From Myxococcota bacterium (GTDB lineage: Bacteria > Myxococcota_A > UBA9160 > PR03): a stretch of DNA of 11,513 nt. Made by a program: the position numbers and the translations under genes. The notes beneath the pieces were generated by a model. The model made no database searches, was not told the origin of the DNA, and worked only from the letters and a program-made list of their open reading frames with translations. This document shows, in pieces, positions 1-6,800 of the stretch (positions are counted from its first letter, which is position 1; every line of letters starts with the position of its first letter). Location of the stretch: positions 1 to 11,513 of the forward strand of contig JALOQG010000046.1 of the NCBI GenBank assembly GCA_025453505.1, in the 5' to 3' direction.

Positions 1-710
1 AACCGCTTCACGCGCGCCGCCGCGGCGAAGGACATGGCATCCGTCAGCGAGCTGTGTCCCCAGCCGACGCGCCGCGGATACTCGGCGGCGGTGTACATCG
101 CGTCGTGGATCAGGAGATCCACGTCTTCGGCCAGCCCGAGCCCCGGGATGTCGTCGGGATCGGTGGGAAGCGCGTCGTGTCCGAGCGCGGGCTCGTGATC
201 CGGGAGGTACGCGAGCGACGCGCCGTCGGCCTCGATGCGATAGCCGACCGTGGGACCGGGATGACAGACGAGCTCGGCGTGGACGGTGAAGGGTCCGATC
301 TCGAAGCGCCGCGCGCGCACTGCATCGTGCAGCTCCGGCTGGCGCGGCAGATCGCGCAGCCGCACCGGGAAGAGCGGCGGCGAGAGGTAGCGGCCGAGAC
401 GCGTGCGCAGATCCTGCGTCGTCGAAGACGGGCCCCAGAGATGCACCTCGACGGAAGGGCGAAAGAGCGGCTCGAAGAATCCGAGCCCCTGGATGTGATC
501 CATGTGCAGGTGCGTCAGCAGCAGATCGACGCGCGAGACCCGATCCGCGATCGCGGCGCCGAGGCGCCGGATGCCGGTGCCGGCGTCGAGCACCAGCACG
601 CTGCCGTCGGCGGCGCGCACCTCGACGCACGCGGTGTTGCCGCCGTAGCGCGTGGTCTCCGGCCCCGGCGTCGCGAGCGAGCCGCGCGTGCCCCAGAGCG
701 TGACCTTCAT
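1..710 (-). CDS. MBL-fold metal-dependent hydrolase, PhnP/COG1235-like (3' end beyond window)
   Basis: Read on the minus strand from ATG at 710-708; 236 codons are open to the left edge, so the C-terminus is missing. The N-terminus has the GTRGS (7-11) and RYGGNTACVEV signature of PhnP-like phosphodiesterases. All expected metal ligands are visible: H67, H69, D71 and H72 (HLHMDH), H150 (CHPGP), D171 (LPDHEP) and H219 (GWGHSS). Known members hydrolyse phosphodiesters such as cyclic phosphates or cyclic nucleotides, usually with two Zn or Mn ions; the substrate here cannot be read from sequence. There is no signal peptide, so it is probably cytoplasmic. Its ATG overlaps the TGA of the upstream PAS gene by 4 nt (707-710), implying co-translation and a sensory or regulatory partnership. 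The fold assignment is firm, the reaction is not. Confidence 0.9.
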   Translation of the reverse strand, partial: MKVTLWGTRGSLATPGPETTRYGGNTACVEVRAADGSVLVLDAGTGIRRLGAAIADRVSRVDLLLTHLHMDHIQGLGFFEPLFRPSVEVHLWGPSSTTQDLRTRLGRYLSPPLFPVRLRDLPRQPELHDAVRARRFEIGPFTVHAELVCHPGPTVGYRIEADGASLAYLPDHEPALGHDALPTDPDDIPGLGLAEDVDLLIHDAMYTAAEYPRRVGWGHSSLTDAMSFAAAARVKR

Positions 711-1537
711 CGCGCGTCTTCCCAGAAGATGCCGACGGCGCCGAGGTGGCGATCGCACTGGCCGACGAGCGGGAACGCCGTTCCCTCGATGCCGCGCCGG
801 TTGCCGTCGAGCGCGCGGAAGAAGAAGCGCCGGTGACACGGTTGCAGGCGCGTGCGAGCGACGTTGAGCGGATGATCCTCGCGCTCGATCGGCGAGCCGT
901 CCGCGTCGCTGGGCTGGAACGCGTCGTACCACTCGGGCAGCGGCATGCCGCCGAGCCGCGAAAGCGGGCCGCCCAGCAGCGGCTCCGCCGCCGCGTTGCA
1001 GTAGACGAGACGCCCGTCGGGCTCGACCATCAACATCGGCATGCGGAGCCGCGCGGCGAGACGCCGCAGCAGGATCGCCTCGACGTCGAGCCGCGGCGAT
1101 GCGACCTGGTTCGGTGTCGGCGCCGCGAGCGGCGCGGCGGCGCGGCTCGCGTTCCGTTCCCAGAAGATGCCCACGGCGCCGACCAGTCCCGCCTGCGCCG
1201 TCTCGAGCGGAAACGCGATGCCCTCGACGGCGCGCGCGACGCCGTCCATGCCGGTGAGGCCGAAGCGCTGGTGCGTGGGCCTGCGGCGGTCGATCGCGAT
1301 GACGAGCGGGCGCTCGTCGGACGGGATCTCGTCGCCGCGCTCGTCCACCGTGCGGAACACCGAGTTCCACTCGCCGCGATGGATGCCACCGGTCTCGTCG
1401 AAGCGGCCGCCGAGGATCGACTCGGCCGATTCGTTGAAGAAGACGAGATCGAGGCGCTGATCGACGACGAGGATCGGAACCGCGAGATAGCTCGCGAGCT
1501 GCTTCATCAGCACGATCTCGAGACTCGCGGCCGCCAT
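707..1537 (-). CDS. Tandem PAS-domain protein without output domain
   Basis: 276 residues, almost wholly two copies of one PAS-like unit (about 7-127 and 153-273) joined by an Ala/Pro-rich linker (128-152). Both copies run in parallel: a PILVVD / PMLMVE strand, LVFFNESAESILGG versus LVYCNAAAEPLLGG, an acidic 'E-x-PL' stretch before the central helix, a basic loop, an 'EGxAFPL' strand, and an identical last strand GAVGIFWE. Such domains bind small ligands or cofactors or mediate dimerisation. No kinase, GGDEF, HTH or other output domain is fused, and there is no signal peptide or membrane segment. The start at 1537 is supported by GGAGG five nt upstream. The 4-nt overlap with the downstream MBL hydrolase suggests that the hydrolase is the output. 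PAS is recognised from motifs and internal symmetry, not from a search. Confidence 0.75.
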   Translation of the reverse strand: MAAASLEIVLMKQLASYLAVPILVVDQRLDLVFFNESAESILGGRFDETGGIHRGEWNSVFRTVDERGDEIPSDERPLVIAIDRRRPTHQRFGLTGMDGVARAVEGIAFPLETAQAGLVGAVGIFWERNASRAAAPLAAPTPNQVASPRLDVEAILLRRLAARLRMPMLMVEPDGRLVYCNAAAEPLLGGPLSRLGGMPLPEWYDAFQPSDADGSPIEREDHPLNVARTRLQPCHRRFFFRALDGNRRGIEGTAFPLVGQCDRHLGAVGIFWEDAR

Positions 1538-1542
1538 CGCTG

Positions 1543-1547
1543 CCTCC
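1543..1547 (-). promoter_or_regulatory. Ribosome binding site of the tandem PAS gene
   Basis: On the minus strand GGAGG lies five nt before the ATG at 1537-1535 and fixes that start. Further upstream on the same strand TAGAGT (1567-1562) could be a -10 element, but no convincing -35 is seen. Confidence 0.7.
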
Positions 1548-1583
1548 GCCCCCGCGCGCCCACTCTATCAGCTCCGCCGGAAG

Positions 1584-1598
1584 GAGCGCCTAGCGCTC
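1584..1598. promoter_or_regulatory. Palindrome in the divergent PAS / GST intergenic gap
   Basis: GAGCGC, a 3-nt centre CTA, then GCGCTC: perfect 6-bp arms in the only 88-nt gap between two divergently transcribed units. It could be an operator serving one or both. A TATCCC at 1609-1614 lies just downstream toward the GST start and may be its -10; the GST gene has no Shine-Dalgarno sequence, which would fit a very short leader. In such GC-rich DNA a palindrome of this size can arise by chance, so the call is tentative. Confidence 0.35.
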
Positions 1599-1625
1599 GC
1601 GATCGGGCTATCCCAAGCTGCCGCC

Positions 1626-2543
1626 ATGCCCCCCGACGTGATCCTCCACCATTACGAGATGTCTCCTTACGCCGAGAAGATCCGCCTCGCCTTCGGGCGC
1701 AAGGGCCTCGCATGGCGCTCGGTGCAGACGCCGATGGTGATGCCGAAGCCGGATCATCTCGAGCTGACGGGCGGGTACCGGCGCGTGCCGGTGTTGCAGA
1801 TCGGCGCCGACGTCTACTGCGACACGCAGTGCATCGCGCGCGTGCTCGATCGCGTGGCGCCGGCTCCGCCGCTCACGCCAGCCGCGATCGCGACGGAGGT
1901 GCACGCGATCTCGCGCTGGTCGGAGACCACGTTCATGATGGCGGTGCTGGCGCTCTTCGGGATCGGCGGCGTCTTCCCGCCCGAGTTCGTCGAGGATCGT
2001 CGCAAGACGATGGTGCCGCCCGGCATGGACCTCGACCGCAGCGCCATGATCCTGCCGGCGAAGCTGCTCCAGATCCGCGCGAACCTGGGTCGCCTCGACG
2101 CGATGCTCGCGGATGGACGCCGCTTCCTGCTCGGCGACGAGCCGACGCTGGCGGATCTCTCGGCCTTCCACCCGCTCCTGCTGCTCGGCATGCACGAGCG
2201 CACCGCGGCGCTGCTCGCACCGCTGCGACACGTTCGCGCGTGGACGGAACGCGTGCGCGCGATCGGACACGGCACGCGCAGCGAACTCTCCGCCGCCGAC
2301 GCGATCGCGATCGCACGGGACGCGAGCCCCGCGCCCTTCGCCGGAGAGCCCGTCCTGCCCGAGGGAATGAAGCTCGGCGATCCGGTCGTCGTGCTCGCGG
2401 ACGAGTACGGGTCGGGCGTCGTCGCCGGCCGGCTCGCCGCTTCGGATCTGCACGAGATCGCCGTGCGCCGCGAGACGCCGCGCGCCGGCGAAGTGGTCGT
2501 GCACTTCCCGCGCGAGGACTACGCCGTCGTCGCGACCCGGTGA
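1626..2543 (+). CDS. Glutathione S-transferase family protein with C-terminal extension
   Basis: 305 residues. The N-terminal thioredoxin-like domain (about 4-78) has SPY at 13-15, where GSTs carry the Ser/Tyr/Cys that contacts glutathione, the cis-Pro motif YRRVPVL (P55), and D66-T67 in the place of the usual E/D-S pair that holds the gamma-glutamyl group. The helical C-terminal domain has the folding box GDEPTLADLSAF (170-181). Typical bacterial GSTs end near 200-230 residues; here about 65 more residues follow, with beta-rich character (GDPVVVLADEYGSG, then VVVHFPREDY). The family conjugates or reduces electrophiles with glutathione in the cytoplasm; the substrate is unknown. Start at ATG 1626: no good upstream alternative and no clear ribosome site. 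RidA-like follows after 54 nt and is probably in the same operon. Confidence 0.85.
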   Translation: MPPDVILHHYEMSPYAEKIRLAFGRKGLAWRSVQTPMVMPKPDHLELTGGYRRVPVLQIGADVYCDTQCIARVLDRVAPAPPLTPAAIATEVHAISRWSETTFMMAVLALFGIGGVFPPEFVEDRRKTMVPPGMDLDRSAMILPAKLLQIRANLGRLDAMLADGRRFLLGDEPTLADLSAFHPLLLLGMHERTAALLAPLRHVRAWTERVRAIGHGTRSELSAADAIAIARDASPAPFAGEPVLPEGMKLGDPVVVLADEYGSGVVAGRLAASDLHEIAVRRETPRAGEVVVHFPREDYAVVATR

Positions 2544-2584
2544 CGCGCGGCATCGCCGCATCGCAGATCGATCGAACCCACCCC

Positions 2585-2591
2585 GAAGGAG
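2585..2591 (+). promoter_or_regulatory. Ribosome binding site deciding a GTG start
   Basis: GAAGGAG lies six nt before GTG at 2598-2600. It supports GTG as the true start of the RidA-like gene; no better-placed in-frame ATG exists, and Met12 and Met14 would cut into the family N-terminus. Confidence 0.8.
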
Positions 2592-2597
2592 ATTCCT

Positions 2598-3059
2598 GTG
2601 AAGAAGAGCGACGTGATCGTGCCCAAGGGCATGGAGATGGCCTACGACGGCTTTCATTTCGCGCCGGCCCTGAAGACCGGCCGCTGGCTGCGCTGCTCGG
2701 GCCAGCTCGGCACCGACGAGAAGTTCGCGGCGATTCCCGAGCCCGAAGCGCAGTTCGCACAGGCGTTCGAGAACGTGAAGCGCGTGCTGGCGGCGGCGAA
2801 GCTCGACTTCTCCGACGTGGTCGAAATGACCACCTTCCACGTCGGCCTGCAGCAGCACCTCGGCACCTTCATCGCGGTGAAGGACCGCTATCTCGCAGCG
2901 CCCTACCCCGCCTGGACCGCGATCGGCATCGTCGAGCTCGCGGTGCCGGGCGCGCTGGTCGAGATCCGCGTCACGGCGCGATTGCGCGATCGGCGCACCG
3001 CCAAGGGCAAGCCCGCCAAACGCGGCGGGAAGGCCGCTGCCAAGCGCAGGCGCGGCTGA
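2598..3059 (+). CDS. RidA/YjgF-family protein lacking the catalytic arginine, with basic tail
   Basis: 153 residues starting at GTG. The fold signature is clear: GRWLRCSGQLG near 29-38, AQAFENVKRVLAAAKLDFSD (54-73), then VVEMTTFHVGL and the final strand VEIRVTARL. True RidA hydrolyses reactive enamines and imines such as 2-aminoacrylate using an Arg in 'PAR' (R105 of E. coli RidA). Here the matching place reads PAW (W106), so canonical enamine/imine deaminase activity is not expected; this resembles Rid subgroups that lack the arginine. The core ends at about 130 and is followed by a Lys/Arg/Ala-rich tail (133-153) absent from ordinary 125-130-residue members. It lies 54 nt after the GST gene with its own strong ribosome site, so co-transcription is likely. 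Function is not assignable beyond the family. Confidence 0.85.
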   Translation: MKKSDVIVPKGMEMAYDGFHFAPALKTGRWLRCSGQLGTDEKFAAIPEPEAQFAQAFENVKRVLAAAKLDFSDVVEMTTFHVGLQQHLGTFIAVKDRYLAAPYPAWTAIGIVELAVPGALVEIRVTARLRDRRTAKGKPAKRGGKAAAKRRRG

Positions 3060-3079
3060 GCGCCGGCGCCGGCGCGCTC
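3058..3079 (+). terminator. GC-rich hairpin at the RidA-like stop codon
   Basis: GAGCGC (3058-3063) pairs with GCGCTC (3074-3079) around a GC-only 10-nt loop, beginning inside the TGA stop. There is no following T-run, so it is not a classical intrinsic terminator; it may act as a 3'-end hairpin closing the GST-RidA unit before the antitoxin promoter region. Confidence 0.35.
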
Positions 3080-3138
3080 GCGCACCGCACGAGCCTGCGA
3101 GTTCACGCGCTCGCCGCTCCCGCCATCCTATGCCAGTC

Positions 3139-3166
3139 TGTGGTCACATGGGTGGTCACAACCACC
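3139..3166 (+). promoter_or_regulatory. Operator-like repeats upstream of the antitoxin gene
   Basis: GTGGTCACA occurs twice in direct orientation (3140-3148 and 3152-3160, 12 bp apart, about one helical turn). The first copy forms TGTG-GT-CACA, a near palindrome; the second forms GGTGGT-CACA-ACCACC (3151-3166), a perfect inverted repeat with 6-bp arms. The block ends 17 nt before the antitoxin ATG and is less GC-rich than its surroundings. Phd/YefM antitoxins are known to bind paired palindromes over their own promoters, with toxin as co-repressor, so this is a plausible autoregulatory operator. Binding is inferred from position and symmetry. Confidence 0.6.
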
Positions 3167-3183
3167 GAGCGGGAGAATGCGCC

Positions 3184-3435
3184 ATGAAGTCCGTCGGGAT
3201 CCGCGAGCTCAAGCAGGATGCGAGCCGGATCGTGCGCGAGGTCGCCGACGGCGGCGAGGAGATCTCCGTCACCGTGCGCGGGCAGGTCGTGGCGCTGCTG
3301 GTCCCCGCGAGACCCGTGCGCACGCGGAGGTCGAAGTCCGCGTGGACGGAGATCGACCGGCTGGCGCGGGACATCGGGCGTCGTTGGCCGAAAGGACGCA
3401 GCGCGGCGGGGGCCGTGCGCGAGAGCCGGCGCTGA
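3184..3435 (+). CDS. Type II antitoxin, Phd/YefM family
   Basis: 83 residues. The N-terminal half (MKSVGIRELKQDASRIVREV, then EISVTVRGQVVALLVP) is the Phd/YefM DNA-binding fold: a short first strand, the helix of the 'IRELK' motif, and the two-strand hairpin ending VALLVP. The C-terminal half (about 45-83, Arg/Lys-rich, with a WTEIDRLARDIG helix) would be the flexible part that neutralises the toxin. Start at ATG 3184 is preferred because GGGAGA (3171-3176) sits seven nt upstream and the family N-terminus begins there; an in-frame ATG at 3130 lies before the operator repeats. The PIN gene follows with a 4-nt overlap. It likely represses its own promoter through the repeats at 3139-3166. Confidence 0.88.
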   Translation: MKSVGIRELKQDASRIVREVADGGEEISVTVRGQVVALLVPARPVRTRRSKSAWTEIDRLARDIGRRWPKGRSAAGAVRESRR

Positions 3436-3860
3436 CGGTCGTAGACGCGAGCGTATGGGTGAGCGCGCTCGTTCCGGGCGACGCGCACCATGCGGTGAGC
3501 CGCGCATGGCTGGAAGCCGAAGACCTGGCCGAGCGCCTCCTCGTCGCGCCGGCGCTGCTGCTGCCGGAGGTGGCGGCCGCGATCTCGCGTCGCACCGGCC
3601 GGCCCGCGCTCGCCCGTCGCGCCGTGCGCTCGCTGTCGAGACTCTCGGCGCTTCGCCTCGTCGCGCTCGACGCCGATCTCGCCGAGCACGCCGCGCGGCT
3701 CGCCGCCGATCACGCGCTGCGCGGCGCGGACGCGGTCTACGTCGCCGTCGCGAAGCACCTCGCCCTGCCGCTGGCGACCTGGGATCGCGAGCAGGCGCGC
3801 CGCGCCGCGCGCGCCTGCGACGTGACTCCGATCCGCGTCGCACCCGGATCGATCCGATGA
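3432..3860 (+). CDS. vapC: PIN-domain ribonuclease toxin, VapC type
   Basis: 142 residues if translation begins at CTG 3432, which overlaps the antitoxin TGA by 4 nt (CTGA). The product then starts (M/L)TVVDASVWVSAL, exactly how VapC proteins begin. The acidic residues that bind Mg2+ in PIN nucleases are all present: D5 (VVDAS), E46 (LLPEV), D100 (RGADAVYVAVA) and D118 (ATWDRE). PIN toxins cleave tRNA, rRNA or mRNA and block translation when freed from antitoxin; the RNA target here is unknown. No ATG, GTG or TTG gives a sensible N-terminus: the nearest in-frame ATG (3177) adds 85 residues lying inside the antitoxin gene, and GTG 3459 removes D5. GAGAG at 3421-3425 is a weak ribosome site; coupling to antitoxin translation is likely. 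The stop overlaps the next ATG by 4 nt. Confidence 0.85.
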   Translation: MTVVDASVWVSALVPGDAHHAVSRAWLEAEDLAERLLVAPALLLPEVAAAISRRTGRPALARRAVRSLSRLSALRLVALDADLAEHAARLAADHALRGADAVYVAVAKHLALPLATWDREQARRAARACDVTPIRVAPGSIR

Positions 3861-6800
3861 GCGGCTCCCGCTGCGGCCACGCGAATCCCGCGCGCGCGAA
3901 GTTCTGTCTCGAGTGCGGGACGGCGCTCGCCGCGGCGTGCACGAGCTGTGGCAGCGAGCTGCCGCCGGCCGCGAAGTTCTGCGGCGAGTGCGGGACGCGC
4001 GCCGGTGGCGCCGCGCCGGCGGCCGCGCACGCCGCTCCGGTCGAGCGCGCACCGCGCGACTACACGCCGAAGCATCTCGCCGAACGCATCCTGCACTCGC
4101 GCGCCGCGATCGAAGGCGAGCGCAAGCAGGTGACGGTGCTCTTCGCGGACGTCAAAGGCTCGATGGAGCTCGCCGAGCAGGCGGGCGCCGAGGCGTGGCA
4201 CGCGATCCTCGAACGCTTCTTCGAGATCCTCGCCGAGGGCGTGCACCGCTTCGAGGGCACCGTCAACCAGTACACGGGCGACGGCATCATGGCGCTCTTC
4301 GGCGCGCCGATCGCGCACGAGGACCACGCGCAGCGCGCCTGCTACGCGGCGTTGCACCTGCTCGAACGCCTGCGCGAGTTCGGCCGCACCGTACGGCGCG
4401 AGCACGGTCTCGACTTCGCGACGCGCATCGGCCTCAACTCGGGCGAAGTCGTGGTCGGCAAGATCGGCGACGACCTGCGCATGGACTACACCGCGCAGGG
4501 TGCGACCGTCGGCCTCGCGCAGCGCGTCGAAGCGCTCGCCGAAGCGGACGCGTGCTTCGTGACGCACACGACCGCCGATCTCGCCGCCGGCTATTTCGCG
4601 CTCGAAGACCTCGGCGCGTTCCGCGTGAAGGGCGCAGCCGAGCCGCTGCGCGTGCTGCGCCTCGCGGGCGTCGGCACGGCGCGCAATCGCTTCGACGTCT
4701 CGCGATCGCGCGGGCTCTCGCGCTTCGTCGGCCGCGCGAGCGAGGTGCGCACGCTCGACGCCGCGCTCGCGGCGGCGCGCGCCGGACACGGCGCCGTCGT
4801 CGGCGTGGTCGCGCAGGCGGGCACCGGCAAGAGCCGCCTCTGCTTCGAGTTCCTCGAGACGTGCCGCGCGGCGGGCTTCGCGGTCAACGAGGGACGCGCC
4901 GTCGCGCACGGCAAGAGCATCCCGCTGCTCCCGATCCTCGAGATCTTCCGCGGCTACTTCGCGATCGGCGAGCGCGACGACGACCGCGCCGCGCGTGAGA
5001 AGATCGCGGGCCGACTGCTGCTCCTCGACGCCGGCTTCCGCGACGTATTGCCCGTGCTCTTCGACTTCCTCGGCGTCGCCGATCCCGCGCAGCCACCGCC
5101 GCGCATCGAAGCGGAAGCGCGCCAGCGCCAGCTCCAGGGCGTGACGCGGCGGCTGCTGCAGCAGGCGACCGCGGACCGCCCCGGCCTGATCCTGATCGAA
5201 GACCTGCACTGGCTCGACGGCGCGAGCGAAGCGTGGCTGCGCGACTGGGTGGACGCCATCTCCGGCACCCACGGCCTGCTGCTCGTGAACTACCGCCCGG
5301 AATACCGCGCCGCGTGGATGGCGCGCTCGCACGTGCAGCAGATCGCGCTCGCACCGCTCGGCCCGGGCGCGATCCGCGAGCTGCTCGCCGATCTGATCGG
5401 CGCCGATCCGGGCACCGCGGGACTCGCGGACGCCATCTACACGCGCAGTGGCGGCAATCCGTTCTACGCCGAGGAGATCGTTCGCTCGCTGATCGAGTCG
5501 GGACATCTCGAAGGAACGCGCGGCGCCCATCGGCTGGCGACCTCGATCGAGAAGCTCCCCGTACCGAGTTCCGTGCAGACGCTGCTCGCCGCGCGCATCG
5601 ACCGGCTGCCCGAGCGCGAGAAGCGCGTGCTGCAGACCGCCGCCGTGATCGGCAAGAACTTCCGCGGACCGATCCTCGAGCAGGTGATCGACCTCGCGCC
5701 CGGCGAGCTGGCGGAGAGCCTCGCCGCGCTGCGCAACGGGGAGTTCGTCTACGAGGAGTCGCTCTACCCGATCGCCGAGTATTCGTTCCAGCACCCGCTG
5801 ACGCAGGAGGTGGCGCTCGCGACGCTGCTCGGCGATCGGCGCCGTGCGGTACACGCCGCCGTCGCTCGCGCGATCGAGTCGTTCGACGCCGACCGCCTCG
5901 ACGAGCAGGCCGCGCTGCTCGCGCACCACTACGCCGAGGCCGGCCGTCCTTTCGACGCCGCACGGTGGCACGGGCGCGCCGCCACCTACATCGGCAAGAG
6001 CGACTTCGCGGAGGCGCGCCGCAACTGGCAGCGCGTCCGCGCGCTGTTGCCCGGCGTCGAGGGCGAGCCCGCGGCGGCGCAGCTCGGCGCAACGGCGTGT
6101 CGCGCGCTGCTCGCGCTGAGCATCCGCTTTCCGCTCGGGCAGGAGGAGGCGAGACAGATCTTCGAGGACGGCCGCCGCTGGGCGGAGGCGAGCGGCGAGC
6201 CGGATCGCATTGCGCTTCTCCACCAGGCGTTGGCGGTCGCCGAAGGCAACCATCTTCGCCTCGACTCCGCGCTCGAGCACGCCGAGGCGTTCGCAACCAC
6301 GATCCGCAGCACCGCCGACCCGGAGCTGCGCGCGATGGCGTTCTGGCCGTCGTTGGTGCCGCTGCGACTGCTCGGCCGCCTCTCGGAGCATCGAACCCGC
6401 GCCGAAGCGCTCGCCGAGCAGACGCGCGAGCACCCTGAATGGGGCGTCGAGCTCTGGGTGAGTACGCACGTCGGCGCACTCCTGGAACTCGGCATGGGCG
6501 GAACCCTCTGCGACCCGCTGCCGCGCGCGCGCGAGCACCTCGAGCGCGGCGCCGAGATCGCACGCCGGATCGGCGACGCCGAGGCCGAGAGCTGGTGTTG
6601 CAGCACGCTCGTACATCTCGCGTGTATGGCCGGCGAGGTCGAGCGCGGCCGCGCGGCCGTGCAGCGCGGCTTCGAGCTGGCGGAACAGCTCGGCACGGCG
6701 ATGGCCCGCCTGATGGCGCAAACCGGTCTCGCGGACGTGTCGATCGCTTCCGGAGAGATCGACGCCGCGTTCGAGGCCATCGACGAGGCGGCCGCGATCG

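Noticed and set aside
746..3187. Long plus-strand open frame (813 codons)
   Set aside because: It crosses the PAS gene antisense and the GST and RidA-like genes out of frame; the product is Arg-rich without motifs.
3177..3431. N-terminally extended toxin starting at ATG 3177
   Set aside because: It would overlap the whole antitoxin gene in another frame and add an Arg-rich stretch not found in PIN toxins.
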